This document shows, piece after piece, positions 11,781 through 22,180 of a stretch of 64,000 nucleotides of DNA. This DNA is from Chionoecetes opilio (lineage: Eukaryota > Arthropoda > Malacostraca > Decapoda > Majidae), in the NCBI GenBank assembly GCA_016584305.1, contig JACEEZ010014045.1, positions 22,501-86,500 on the forward strand, in the 5' to 3' direction. The translations under genes and the position numbers were made by a program. Numbering within the stretch: the first letter of the stretch is position 1; each line of letters begins with the position of its first letter. The notes beneath the pieces were generated by a model. It did not search any database. It had not been told where the DNA came from and worked only from the letters and a program-made list of their open reading frames with translations.

Positions 11781-12761
11781 GTGCCCGTCCAACGAAGAGG
11801 CGCACCCAAGGCTACTTTGATGTTCATCCCTATGACAGACTCGCACCAAGGCTGCCAGTCCCAAGACAGAGGGCTACCCAAGGCTGGTTTGATGTTCATC
11901 CCTATGACAACGCACCAGCTGCAGTCCAGACAGAGCGCCACCCAATGGTTTAGTCACCTATGGCTGCCACCCAAGGCTGCAGTCCGAAGAGGCGCCACCC
12001 AAGGCTGGTTTGATGTTCATCCCTATGCAGAGCTGCCACCCAAGGCGCAGCCCAAGACAGAGGCGCCACCCAAGGCTGGTTTGATGTTCATCCCTATGAC
12101 AGACTCGCCACCCAAGGCTGCCAGTCTCACGACAGAGGCGCCACCCAAGGCTGGTTTGATGTTCATCCCTATGACAGACTCGCCACCCAAGGCTGCCAGT
12201 CCCAAGACAGAGGCGCCACCCAAGGCTGGTTTGATGTTCATCCCTATGACAGAAGCGCCACCCAAGACTGCCAGTCCCAAGACAGAGGCGCCACCCAAGT
12301 CTGGTTTGATGTTCATCCCTATGACAGACTCGCCACCCAAGGCTGCCAGTCCCAAGACAGAGGCGCCACCCAAGGCTAGCTGGACTTCATCCCAGACAGA
12401 GCGCCACCCAAGGCTGCCAGTACCAAATCCCAAGACAGAGGCGCCACCAAGGCTGCCAGGACCCACATCCCAAGACAGAGTGCCACCCAAGGCTGCCAGG
12501 ACCCACAATCCAAGACAGAGGCGCCACCCAAGGCTGCCAGGACCCACAATCCCAAGACAGAGGCGCCACACAAGGCTGCCAGACCCACAATCCCAAGACA
12601 GAGCGCCACACAAGGCTGCCAGACCCCAATCCAAGCATGGCGCACACCCAAGGCGTGCCAGACCTCCAACAGAGGCCACCCAAAGCTGCGTTGCCATCCC
12701 AGACAGAGCGCCACCAAGCTGCCGCTCCACAAAAAGAAAGCTGCATGTTAAGAAACAATGA
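11781..12761 (+). pseudogene. Pro/Lys repeat ORF (75-bp in-frame units), continuation of the same locus
   Basis: About 326 codons open in a different frame from the segment that ends 17 bp upstream. The core (about 12050-12390) consists of 75-bp units encoding GLMFIPMTDSPPKAASPKTE with small substitutions. Before and after it the units are shortened and shifted by indels, and from about 12400 they shrink to about 60 bp (KAARTHNPRQR type). The unit length is a multiple of three, and the reading is conserved across copies while indels break it elsewhere, which suggests the repeat once evolved as coding sequence. It probably belongs to the gene that begins at 10877, with the acidic 60-bp repeats between. 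No known function. The opposite-strand ORFs here are shadows. Confidence 0.4.
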
Positions 12762-13229
12762 TACCAGAGCTGTTACTGCGCATCCTGCAACAAATGGGCT
12801 CGTGCTCGCTGTGACCACCGAGCCAGGCAGTCGCGCACCAGGTGGAGCAGCACCGCCCCGCCCTTGGGTTTGGTCTCCCCGGTGTTCCGCTGCGGCCTTC
12901 CACTGGACTTCCACTTGTCCTTCAGCAAAAAACAACACTTAGACAACGTGTAAGAAAAAAAATACAGAAGGTGTTTTGGATCCTTTCCGTTATGAAGATC
13001 ACTTTTAAATGAATCTAGTTTTTATCTTTCTGTAAATGATGAATTTATATATTTTCTAAATGTATATTTCTCTCTCTCTCTTCTCCTCTCTCTCTCTGAG
13101 TATTTATAGTATTTTTCTGAAAAGTACAGAGAAGAATGAGCGAGAGAGAGAGAGAGAGAGATGAGAGAGAAAGGAGAATGAAGAGAGATAGAGAGAGGAT
13201 ACGAGAGAAGAAAGAACAGAGAAAGCATA
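12762..13229. other. Spacer with CT/GA tracts
   Basis: The first 180 bp are GC-rich and may be the decayed tail of the repeat ORF. (CT)n occurs at 13070-13098 and (GA)n at 13140-13200. No other feature. Confidence 0.5.
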
Positions 13230-13690
13230 ACTTTGCGAGTCAACTTTTATCATGAAGGCTATCAATAGAAGCGCAATTTTATTAGCTTTCCATTGATATA
13301 TTTTGTTTTCTGATAAATGGATTAGAACCATGCATAAATTAGCGTTAAATAAATATATAAAATCATCAATCGGGTAATTTTCCCGATTGATGAGGTAATT
13401 TATTTAGTTATATATTTTGTTTTCTGATAAATGAATTATCACGATGTATAAATTAGCGTTAACTAAATAAATAACCATCAATCGGGAAAATTACCCGGTT
13501 GATGATTTTATTTATTTATTTAACGCTAATTTATGCATAGTTCTAATTAATTTATCAGAAAACAAAATATATCAATGGAAAGCATAATAAAATTGCGCTT
13601 CTATTGATATCCTTTATGATAAAAGTTGACTGGCAAAGTTTTAAATGGCGAAGAGTTTAATAGTTATAGGGTATTAATATCACACATATT
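13230..13690. mobile_element. Fold-back family C, copy with duplicated centre
   Basis: Arms containing TTTGCGAGTCAACTTTTATC and its complement flank a centre in which the turn (AATCGGGTAATTTTCCCGATT) occurs twice, at about 13370 and 13480. The second turn reads GGGAAAATTACCCGG. Arms match 9727-10417 but are shorter. Confidence 0.8.
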
Positions 13691-14184
13691 TCACCCTATG
13701 TTTCTTTATAAATACATTTTACTCCGTAAATATTAGGCCAAGAGGAAATATGCATAGAAGCAAAGTTGTTAAGGTTGATGTGCTCTATCCAATGCCATTA
13801 TCAGAAGACAATTATCTCTTGTTAATTTTGAGATATTTAATAGTATGTCTAAAATACACCAATACAATTTTCTCACTTATTTAAACTCCAAATTCATTTT
13901 GCTATGGCTCATCAGAAGGCCTCCTCAAGTTCTATCTTTACTCTACATAAATATTTCATGTAAACCTCATCGTTTTTGAGTTATTTAAGAAAATATGATT
14001 TTTTACTGAAAATCAAAGGAGTTTTTACAAACTATATCTAAGGAGATTATTACGGGAATATTATATATGCCATTATTAAGGGTATATCCAAAGACTATTG
14101 TATACTGGACTTGCTACTAATTTGGGGCTATTTCCAGTGGAGGCCAGTTTTTCGATTCCTGACATTTTCGAACAACACTCCCAT
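13691..14184. other. AT-rich spacer, nothing recognised
   Basis: No ORF over 60 codons, no repeat shared with the rest of the window. Confidence 0.5.
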
Positions 14185-14794
14185 TTCCCTTCCTATGGTT
14201 TATCAGTATAAATGATATATGTTATCTTGTAAAATGTTTTTCTAATTATATTTCTAATAAAACTGTAAAATACACTAAAGAAATGCCATTATGAGAGAGT
14301 GAACAAATATGCATGAACTTAATAGTCACTTAAACTCTTCGCCATTTAATATTTTGCGAGAAAACATTTATATGAAATACATCAATAGAAGCGAAAGTTT
14401 ATTAGCTTTCCATTGATATATTTCGTTTTCTGATAAATGAATTAGAACGATACATAAATTAGCGTTAACTAAATAAATAACCTCATCAATCGGGAAAATT
14501 ACCCGATTGATGATGTTATTTATTTAGTTAACGCTAATTTATGCTTGGTTCTAATTCATTTATCAGAAAACGAAATATATCAATGGAAAGCTAATACAAT
14601 TCCGCTTCTATTGATATGTTGCATGTAAAAAGTCTTCACGCAAAATATTAAATGGCGAAGAATTTAAGTGAATAGAAATGAATAAGTATAAGTATAAGTG
14701 AAAATAATAAGTTCATGCATATTTCTTCAGTCTCATAATGGCATTTCTTTAGTGTATTTTACAGTTTTCTATTTGATAATATTATATAACAATA
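14185..14794. mobile_element. Fold-back family C, right arm cut by BEL/Pao fragment
   Basis: The left arm starts at GGTTTATCAGTATAAATGAT and the turn is at about 14505 (AATCGGGAAAATTACCCGATT). The right arm proceeds normally to TTTGATAATATTATA and then stops abruptly at about 14794, where the BEL/Pao coding sequence begins. Confidence 0.8.
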
Positions 14795-15205
14795 TAGGTT
14801 CCATAATTATATCTTCTGATTTGTCTGACTTACTATAGACCTTTTGATTAGGCCATTCATTATTATTTTTCAGCCAGGTAGGACCTTTAAACCATAATCC
14901 TGTATTTAATTTGAGGATAGTTGTTCCTCTGGACAAAATAGCAGCTGGGTTTTCCTTGGTAGCAACATGATTATAGTGAAATGTGGAACCTAAATCATTT
15001 ATCTTACCAACACGATTCCTGACATAAGGGATTTTTGTGTTATTTTTCACTAACCAGTGTAGGCAAATTTCACTATCGGTCCACATATATGCTTCACTAA
15101 TTTGTAATAAATTGCTTAGACATTGAGCTAATTTAGTGCCTAATTCGAATGCAGTCAGCTCCATTTGAGGCAATGTTCTAGGCTTAATTGGGGCAACCCG
15201 GAAAA
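14769..15205 (-). pseudogene. BEL/Pao LTR-retrotransposon pol fragment (RNase H region)
   Basis: Read on the minus strand from about 15205, the sequence has the order and motifs of the BEL/Pao RNase H-like region: RVAPIKPRTLPQMELTAFEL (the 'PRLEL' block), MWTDSEICLHWL (metal-binding Asp in the 'SDS' block) and KENPAAILSRGT (the 'NPAD..SRG' block). A tryptophan-rich linker (WFKGPTWLKNNNEW) follows. Only about 140 residues of a pol of over 1500 remain, with no LTR, protease, reverse transcriptase or integrase in the window. The reading is intact over that length. It abuts a fold-back element on one side and a MITE B2 half on the other, so it is a dead fragment, probably left by rearrangement. 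The last part, downstream of about 14794, reads into fold-back DNA. Confidence 0.8.
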
Positions 15206-15222
15206 CATTTTACACTTTAAGC

Positions 15223-15388
15223 TTACAAAGCATAAAACAACGCTGAAACAGGGTAGATTATACAGTCATGATATAAACTACTGTGTATTATCTTCAGTGG
15301 CACATACAAATCAGTAGTAATGCTATAATTCGTAATATATGGCGCCTGGCGACATGACTGCAGGTGGCAACTTGACTGTTATCTACGG
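15223..15388 (-). mobile_element. Half of a long family-B MITE (B2)
   Basis: Reverse complement of the first 160-180 bp of the complete element at 56629-57104. It shares CATAAAACAACGCTGAAACAG and ends ACTGTTATCTACGG followed by TA. The other half is missing, cut near the BEL/Pao fragment. Confidence 0.75.
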
Positions 15389-15390
15389 TA

Positions 15391-16224
15391 AATGTAAACC
15401 AGGGGTCAAAATGTCACCTCGGGGTCAGAATGTCACCTCGGGGTCAAAATGTCACCTAAATGTAAACCAGGGGGTCAAAATGTCACCTAAATGTAAACCA
15501 GGGGTCAAAATGTCACCTAAATGTAAACCAGGGGGTCAAAATGTCACCTAAATGTAAACCAGGGGTCAAAATGTCACCTAAATGTAAACCAGGGGTCAAA
15601 ATGTCACCTAAATGTAAACCAGGGGGTCAAAATGTCACCTAAATGTAAACCAGGGGTCAAAATGCCACCTAAATATAACCAAGGGTCAAAATGTCACTGA
15701 AATGTAAACCAGGGGGTCAAAATGTGTCACTAAATGTAAACCAGGGGGTCAAATGTCACCTAAATGTAAACAGGGTCAAATGTTCACCTAAATTAACCAG
15801 GCAAAATGTCACCAATGTAACAGGGGGTCAAATGTACCTACAATGTAAACCAGGGGTCAAAATGTCACCTAAATGTAACCAGGGGTCAAATGCCTAATGT
15901 ACCAGGCAAAATGTCACCTAAATGTAAACCAGGGGGTCAAATGTCACCTAAATGTAAACCAGGGGGTCAAAATGTCACCTAAATGTAAACCAGGGGGTCA
16001 AAATGTCACCTAAATGTAACCCAGGGGTCAAAATGTCACCTAAATGTAAACCAGGGGGTCAAAATGTCACCTAAATGTAAACCAGGGGTCAAAATGTCAC
16101 CTAAATGTAAACCAGGGGGTCAAAATGTCACCTACATGTAAACCAGGGGTCAAAATGTCACCTAAATATAACCAGGGGTCAAAATGTCACTGAAATGTAA
16201 ACCAGGGGTCAAAATGTGTGTTAA
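15391..16224 (+). repeat. 31-bp satellite, about 26 copies
   Basis: Units of 31-32 bp containing AATGTAAACCAGGGGTCAAA and ATGTCACCTA, with a G4/G5 difference between copies. Units between 15720 and 15910 are shortened by many small deletions, while those outside are nearly identical. It ends 144 bp before the ATG of the IMPase-like exon. Confidence 0.96.
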
Positions 16225-16367
16225 ATGTGAGCCCGTTGGTAGGAGTTTCCCGCCAGCTGGTCGTGGTCCGTCACAAAGGTCACAAGAAGAAGAAGAAGTG
16301 AGTGCAGTGTTGACAGTGTGATTGAGGAGGGGGAAAGCAGGGCATTATCCACCCATTATTATCCACC

Positions 16368-16501
16368 ATGGAGGCTGCGAGGGTGGACGAGTGCTTTGAG
16401 GTGGCGCTGGGGCTGGTGCGGGAGGCGGGGCAGGTGAGGGCGTGGCTGGAGGGACGGGGCAGTGCAGGAGAGGCGAGGAGAAGGGTGGTGATGGAAAAGA
16501 G
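16368..16501 (+). CDS. First coding exon, inositol monophosphatase-like
   Basis: ATG in a good context (CCACCATGG) opens MEAARVDECFEVALGLVREA followed by a Gln-Val and a charged stretch ending VVMEK. The exon can end at AAAAGAG|GTATAC (16501, phase 2); CAG|GTGAGG at 16433 is an alternative in-phase donor. The pattern D-E-C-F-x-x-A-x-x-L-x-R-x-A-G-[QE]-V is the N-terminal helix of animal inositol monophosphatases (IMPA1/2), which hydrolyse inositol-1-phosphate in the cytosol to regenerate myo-inositol. The VVMEK end would precede the VDLVTETD block, which must lie in the next exon. No such exon is visible before the EDEM3 exons 5.7 kb downstream, so this first exon may be an orphan, or the assembly may be misjoined here. 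Upstream lies a GC-rich stretch with no clear TATA. Confidence 0.5.
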
Positions 16502-16557
16502 GTATACTTAGTGGTTAAGGTTAGATTAGGTTTCATTAAAACAAAGTTAGGTTAGGT

Positions 16558-16592
<35 letters not shown>

Positions 16593-16745
16593 CTTATTTT
16601 TTATTTTTTTTAAATTTTTTTATTTATTAATAATTTTTTGGGGGTTTGCGCAAAATAAAACAAGCACCATTAGAACAAGCACCTATTGTAGGCCAAGAAA
16701 AAATAGTTGGTGTCTCTGAAAACGACCGTGAAACTCGTCCATTAT
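16502..16745. other. Intron-like AT-rich DNA with (TTTA)n
   Basis: (ATTT)n at about 16558-16590, then T/A-rich sequence up to the next MITE. Confidence 0.6.
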
Positions 16746-16852
16746 TACCGCCTACCCTACACTAGATAACACTAGTCGCTAGTCACCCGCCACTGCACTA
16801 ATGTCGCCAGGCACAATATATTATTAATTATAGCAGCACTACAGCCTTGTTA

Positions 16853-17769
16853 CAGGGATGTCAATTTTCCGCGGATTCGCGGATTTCCGAGTATTTTATT
16901 GCCAGCTGGGTCATTTCTGTGAATCGTGTAGATTCGGTTTAAAAATTTAGGGTGGGGGGGGGGTGTACATAGTTGGCTAGCCCACAGCCGAACCTGTCCC
17001 TGGCCACTGATCCAGCACAGACCACAAAACATTTTTTGGCTGCCTAGCGGGAAGTTACTACTATCTGCCTGACATGTTCTTATTGTTTTACAGTACACGA
17101 TGACATGGATATTGTGACAATAGTGTAGAGTGTGATTTGTATGTTTGTTTTTATACAATTTGTTATCAACAGGGCAATTAAGGTTTGACTGTGTGCATGT
17201 TTTACTGGGCAGGTCAGGTAGGATCATGAGGGTCAAAATAGTGATTACAATACAAATTAGTATATTGGCAATTGATTTAGTTTCATCATGCAGATGCATG
17301 TATTGGCATGTCATATGTGCAAGAATAATTGTTTATTGTTTATTGTTTATACATTTATATAGCGCCTAAATAATTGATAAAGTTGACTAATATAAATGAC
17401 AAATATTTTGTTGTGTTATTACTTTTCCAACGGAAACAGTGTTAATATTTCATTTATCATGTCAAAATGGTTAATAATTCATATGCATTTCACAATTTAA
17501 GTTGCATGATATACCATATATATATACATATACACAAAAGCAGACAAAATTGAGACCAGAAATTATTATAGATATTATAACCAAGGACCTCTCAGAAGCT
17601 CTCTCAGAGCATGAAATTTACAAAAAATCTCTGGGGGCTTACAGCGCCCCCAGAACCCCCAGCTGGGAGGTTCCCTCGCTACGCTCGGTCAGCCTCACTG
17701 CGCTCGGATGAGGTGGTCGCCCTAGTATTTTATTTCAGAGGTTTTTTTCTTTTCTTGTTGACATCCCTG
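16853..17769. mobile_element. hAT-type non-autonomous element inside MITE B
   Basis: Ends are CAGGGATGTCAA and TTGACATCCCTG, a perfect 12-bp terminal inverted repeat of the CAGGG type. The flanks (CTTGTTA on the left, CTTGTATG on the right) look like an imperfect target duplication of about 8 bp from the MITE sequence CTTGTATG. The 3' part has the GC-rich block GGGGGCTTACAGCGCCCCC, which I associate with animal hAT elements. No transposase frame survives (longest ORF about 150 codons without motifs). Confidence 0.7.
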
Positions 17770-17871
17770 CTTGTATGTGCCACTGAAGACATGTAGTGTG
17801 ATGTACATAATATAAACTACTGTGCATGTCTCTTCAGTGGCACACACAAGGCTGTAGTGATGCTAAAATTT

Positions 17872-17872
17872 G

Positions 17873-17965
<93 letters not shown>
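17872..17965. repeat. (TA)n microsatellite inside a MITE
   Basis: About 46 TA units, arising at the position where other family-B copies have only AATATATTG. Confidence 0.95.
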
Positions 17966-17967
<2 letters not shown>

Positions 17968-18087
17968 GCCTGGCGACATTAGTGCAGTGGCGAGTGACTG
18001 GCGACTATAGTGTTATCTACCCTACACTGACTTCATGGCCATGTGTGTGTCTGAGGAGCCTTCAACTTTGCTATTCTTTTACCTCTA

Positions 18088-18387
18088 CCGTAGATAACAC
18101 TATAGTCGCCAGTCACTCGCCACTGCACTAATGTCGCCAGGCACAATATATTACGAATTTCAGCATCACTACAGCCTTGTATGTGTCACTGAAGAGACAT
18201 GCACAGTAGTTTATATTATGTACATCACACTACATGTCTTCAGTGGCACATACAAGTCTGTAGTGATGCTATAATTCATAATATATTGTGCCTGGCGACA
18301 TTAGTGCAGTGGCGAGTGACTGGCGACTTTGTGCCTGGCGACATTAGTGCAGTGGCGAGTGACTGGCGACTATAGTGTTATTGACGG
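18088..18387. mobile_element. Family-B MITE with one duplicated end
   Basis: Begins CCGTAGATAACACTATAG and ends TAGTGTTATTGACGG, with TA on the outer sides. The right end contains the segment GTGCCTGGCGACATTAGTGC twice (about 18290 and 18331), an internal duplication of about 41-47 bp. Confidence 0.85.
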
Positions 18388-18574
18388 TAATTCGTATAAA
18401 CTATAGTGGTAGAAAGTAGTCACACAGACAGCCTCGTTTGTCCCAGTAGGGCTGTTGCTGTCTGTTCTTCCTTTGTATTCCTCCTCCTCCTCCTCCTCCT
18501 CCTCTTCCCTTGTATGCCTTTGATAGAGTAATGTCAAGGCTGGCATGAACAGCGGTGTGCGGGGGAGTGATGTG
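18388..18574. other. Spacer with (CCT)n and LINE-derived piece
   Basis: (TCC)n at 18479-18504. The block AGGGCTGTTGCTGTCTGTTC is shared with 52872-52892, marking a dispersed repeat. Confidence 0.5.
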
Positions 18575-18601
18575 GAATAATGGCTTGTTAGATAACAGGC
18601 T

Positions 18602-19011
18602 GGGCTAAATTTACAGATGAACGCCGAATTCACTTTGGTGGACGAAACTATGTTTTTCTGGTGAGTTTTGATGCGTTTTGCATTAATTGGCTAACCGTTT
18701 CTGTCGCAAATCTTTTTTTTCTTTTTCTTAGCAACAAAAATGACAAAAAAACAAATTGAACCTAACCAAACCTATACCTAACCTAACCTAACCTTTACCT
18801 AACATAACCTATATCAAACCTAACATAACCTATATACCTAACCTACCCTATAGCTAACCTAACCTAACCTAACCTTTACCTAAAAAAAGGAAGAAAAAAA
18901 AAAAGATGCGACCAAAACGGTTAGCAGATTAATTCAAAACGCATCAAAACTCACCAGAAAAAAATAGTTTCGTCCACCAAAGGAAGTTCGGTGTTCATCT
19001 GTAAATTTACC
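18602..19011. mobile_element. Palindromic MITE (family G) with telomere-like core
   Basis: Inverted arms of about 110-120 bp (TTTACAGATGAACGCCGAA and, at the far end, TCGGTGTTCATCTGTAAA) enclose a core of imperfect CCTAA pentamers (18770-18890). The flanks GAATAATGGCTTGTTAGATA occur on both sides (18575-18601 and 19012-19038). A second copy is at 21806-22123. Confidence 0.8.
18766..18892 (-). repeat. (TTAGG)n-like pentanucleotide core
   Basis: Runs of CCTAA (the complement of the arthropod telomere unit TTAGG) with CTATA and CTTTA interruptions, inside the palindromic MITE. It is interstitial and not a chromosome end. Confidence 0.85.
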
Positions 19012-19038
19012 GAATAATGGCTTGTTAGATAGCAGGCT

Positions 19039-19568
19039 TTTATTATTTGTTATGCTGATAAGAGATTTGTGTGGTAACAGGAAGAAGGTTCGACGGAATG
19101 CGTTTTCGACGACACCGTCGAACCTTCCAAGTCATTGCCGTCGAACCCTCTCATTCATTCCCTTCATAATATTTTAGATCTTTCATCATGCGGAATTTAA
19201 CATATCGTTGATATAAATGAAAATACGTATTTGTAAACAATATTTAACATTTGACACTTACAAATAAAATTGATATTAATGTATACGTACTAGTATATAC
19301 ATAGGAATATAAGGGTAATGGCCGAGGATGTTGAGTCTGATTTAGAAAATTACGACTGACTCGACTCTTGGAACTTTTAAGGTGACAGTTCATTGATAAT
19401 TTTTTAACCATGAAATTTAAATGAAATAAAATTCTTATTAACACAAAACAGTTGTTTTAAATTCTATAGAATTAAAATCAATCTTATGGGACGCCCCCTC
19501 CAGTGCTGAAGGATGATGATGAGGACAATAGATAATGAATAGAGTAAATAAATAAATGAATAAATAAA
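19039..19568. other. AT-rich spacer with a short hairpin
   Basis: At 19086-19129 AAGGTTCGACGG and CCGTCGAACCTT form a 12-bp stem with a loop of about 18 bases; CCGTCGAACC recurs at 19138. No gene seen. Confidence 0.5.
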
Positions 19569-21352
19569 AAAAGATAAAGATTCTTGCCCACCTCTACTAC
19601 CGAGCCCTGAAGAAGCTCCGTTCCATGTCTCCATCTCGGGCGAGTGCTATTGGAGCAGCAGATGGGCGCCTCGTGTCGGACATGGATGGGCAGATGGCTC
19701 GTTGGGCTGAATACTTTGGGCAGTTGTTCACGGTGGACCCTCCAACTGAGCAGCTTCACACCACTGGATTACAGGCAGTGGATGCCGATCCTCCCATTGA
19801 CGAAACCGCACCCTCTCTTGACGAAATCAGAGAGGCTGTAGCTAAGTTGAGGGGTGGAAAGGCAGCTGGTGTTCGTAATATCAGTGCGGAGCTCCTCAAA
19901 GCTGGGGGTGAGGCCATGATCCGCAGGTTGCATGCTGTCCTGACTGCCGTGTGGCAATCAGGTACCATTCCTCCTGACTGGTAAAGGGGGCTGGTCGTCC
20001 CTATCTGGAAAGGGAAAGGGGACCGTCAGGACTGCAACAATTACCGCGGTATTACACTGCTCAGCGTGCCAGGCAAGGTGCTTGCCCATCTATTGCTGAC
20101 ATGGATCCGCAGTCATCTGCTGAAGCATCAGAGACCTCAGCAGTCTGGGTTCACGCCTGGTAAGTCAACAACGGACCTGCGCTTCGTGTCCTGGTGGAAC
20201 GCCGACGTGAGTTTCGACAGAGGTTGCTTGCAGCCTATATTGATCTCAAGAAGGCGTTTGACTCAGTGCATCGTGAGTCACTTTGGGATCTTCTGCGACT
20301 TTGCGGGATTCCTGCAAGGACTATTGGTTTGATAACCGGTCTGTATTCTGGGACTGAGAGTGCTGTGAAGTGTGGGGCAGGTGTATCCAGCTTCTTTCCT
20401 GTTAATACAGGAGTGAGGCAAGGGTGCGTCCTTGACCCATCACTATTCAACACTTGTATGGACTGGGTATTGGACAGGGTTGTAGATCAAAGTGATTGTG
20501 GAGCATCCGTCGGCAACACCAAGATCACTGATCTTGTTTTTGCTGATGATGCAGTAATCTTTGCTGAGTCGCTGGAGGTCCTGGTGATGGCTCTCGAGGC
20601 GCTGCACGAGGAGGCAAAGCCTTTGGGACTTGAGGTCTCTTGGCTTAAGACCAAGGTCCAAGTGTTTGGAAACTTACTAGATGAAGCAGTACAGTCTGTT
20701 CATGCGTGTGGCAAGGACATTGAGATCTTGGAAAGTTTTACATATCTTGGTAGCGCAGTCCATAATGATGGCGGGTCACGTCAAGAAGTCTTACGGCGGA
20801 TTGGCATAGCCCACGGTGCTATGGACTCGCTCAGCGGGAGTATTTGGCGTTGTCGGTACCTGTGCAGGAGGACAAAGATCCGGATCTTCAAGTCGCTTGT
20901 GATCCCTGTCTTACTATATGGTTGTGAGACATGGACACTAAATAGTGACTTGAAGTGACGAATCAATGCCTTTGGTGATAAGTGCCTTCGCAGAATCATG
21001 GGGCATCGGTGGGATGATTATGTGTCAAATCAGCGATTGCACCGTGAGACTGCATCGAGGCCTATTACCTGCATAGTCCGTCAACGCCAACTTCGGCTAT
21101 ATGGGCATGTGGCACGCTACCCTGAAACCGATCCTTCCCATCGGGTTGTATCTGTAAGAGACAATCCGGCGTGGAGGAGGCCAAGGGGGCGCCCACAAGG
21201 CTCGTGGCTGGGGCAAGTTGATGGCTCTTGTCGAGAGCTGCTTGGTATGGGAAAGGAGCCTGCATGGAGACTCGCGCGTGGTGACCCCCGGGAGTGGCGT
21301 CGTAGGGTTGGCGAGGCGACGCGCCCCCCGGCGTATGCCCCCAATGATTGAT
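19569..21352 (+). pseudogene. Non-LTR retrotransposon (LINE) reverse transcriptase, 5'-truncated, inactivated
   Basis: Reads as the C-terminal two thirds of a LINE ORF2. Motifs in order: NNYRGITLLSVPGKVLAHLL (RT block 1/2), QSGFTPGKSTTD, AAYIDLKKAFDSVHRESLW (block A, catalytic Asp), NTGVRQGCVLDPSLFN (block B), KITDLVFADDAVIFAES (block C, FADD catalytic pair), SFTYLGSAVHNDGG, LLYGCETWTL and a C-terminal RQRQLRLYGHVARYP. No endonuclease domain remains, so it is 5'-truncated at about 19569. Disablements are a TAA at 19982 (expected Lys), a frameshift at about 20190 and a TGA at 20956 within DLK*RIN. It ends PPAYAPND, then a stop and a (TGAT)n tail, fitting an RTE-like 3' end; the clade call is inference. 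It lies about 0.8 kb upstream of the first EDEM3 exon. Confidence 0.9.
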
Positions 21353-21442
21353 TGATGCTATCACCCCTGAAAAGAGTGAAGAAATTGGATAGAGAAGCTG
21401 TTATTTGCACATACCAACTATTAGCTTCAAAGCACCACCATG

Positions 21443-21690
21443 TAAGAACATAAGGAAGCTACAAGAGGCTGGGAGACCTACACGTGGTAGTTCCTGTTAC
21501 TGAACACTACCTACATCCACCTTTCATCCCCATCCATGAATTTATCCAGCCTCCTTTTAAAGCTTCCTAATGACTCTGCACTAACTACCAGTCTACTGAG
21601 TCCATTCCAATCATTTACCACACTATTTGTGAACCAGTTTTTCGCTATTTCTTTTTTAAATTACGCTTTTCCAGCTTGAATCCTAAAAAA
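21443..21690 (-). pseudogene. LINE 3' end fragment (RT C-terminus, 'FMDGDERWM' family)
   Basis: On the minus strand this reads KNWFTNSVVNDWNGLSRLVV, ESLGSFKRRLDKFMDGDERW and then a stop. It is followed by the common tail containing CCTCTTGTAGCTTCCTTATG. The same fragment occurs at 41440-41800 and 45899-46262 (-), and as shorter tails at 26500, 27690, 32357 and 33548 (+). It is the 3' end of a second LINE family; no catalytic motifs remain. Confidence 0.75.
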
Positions 21691-21805
21691 GAATGTGTGA
21701 ATGATAGATGTTCCGAGACAGTCCAGGGAAGAACTCCAATGTAATGTATTAAGAATGTCTCTTGTCTTGATAAGAAACAAGGGTCAGACAAAACACTTGG
21801 TAGTA

Positions 21806-22123
21806 TTCCAGATGAACACCGAACTCACTTTGGTGGACAAAACTATTTTTTTCTGGTGAGTTTTGATGCGTTTTGAATTAATCTGCTAACCGTTTCTGTC
21901 GCAATTTAAATTTTTTTTTTATAGCTAGGTAAAGGTTAGGTTAGGTTAGGTATAGGTTAGGTTAGGTACAATTTGTTTATTTTTATTGTCATTTTAGCAC
22001 AAAAAAAATAATTTGCGACAGAAATGATTAGCAGATTAATTCAAAATACATCAAAACTCACGAGAAAAAAATAGTTTCGTCCACCCAAGGATGTTCGGTG
22101 TTCATCTGGAAATTTACCGAACA
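21806..22123. mobile_element. Palindromic MITE (family G), second copy
   Basis: Arms CCAGATGAACACCGAACTC and its complement surround a short (GGTTA)n core at 21929-21967, oriented opposite to the first copy. It ends about 58 bp before the splice acceptor of the first EDEM3 exon. Confidence 0.8.
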
Positions 22124-22180
22124 CTTGACAGTCAATACGATATAACACTCAATATTTTCTCTGTTCTAATATTTTACTAG

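Larger units (their letters stand above)
16753..18024 (+). mobile_element. Family-B MITE split by a hAT element
   Basis: The left part (about 16753-16852, TAGATAACACTAGTCGC to CTACAGCCTTGTTA) and the right part (17770-18024, CTTGTATGTGCCACTGAAG to GACTATAGTGTTATCTA) join into one family-B element. A 917-bp insertion separates them. The right part also holds a (TA)n tract at about 17872-17964 in place of the usual ATTATATT. Confidence 0.8.

Noticed and set aside
15391..16224. CRISPR-like array (regular 31-bp repeats)
   Set aside because: Units are contiguous with no unique spacers and there are no cas genes; it is a satellite in a eukaryotic genome.
18766..18892. A true telomere
   Set aside because: The CCTAA units are few and imperfect, and they are enclosed by the inverted arms of a transposon well inside the window.
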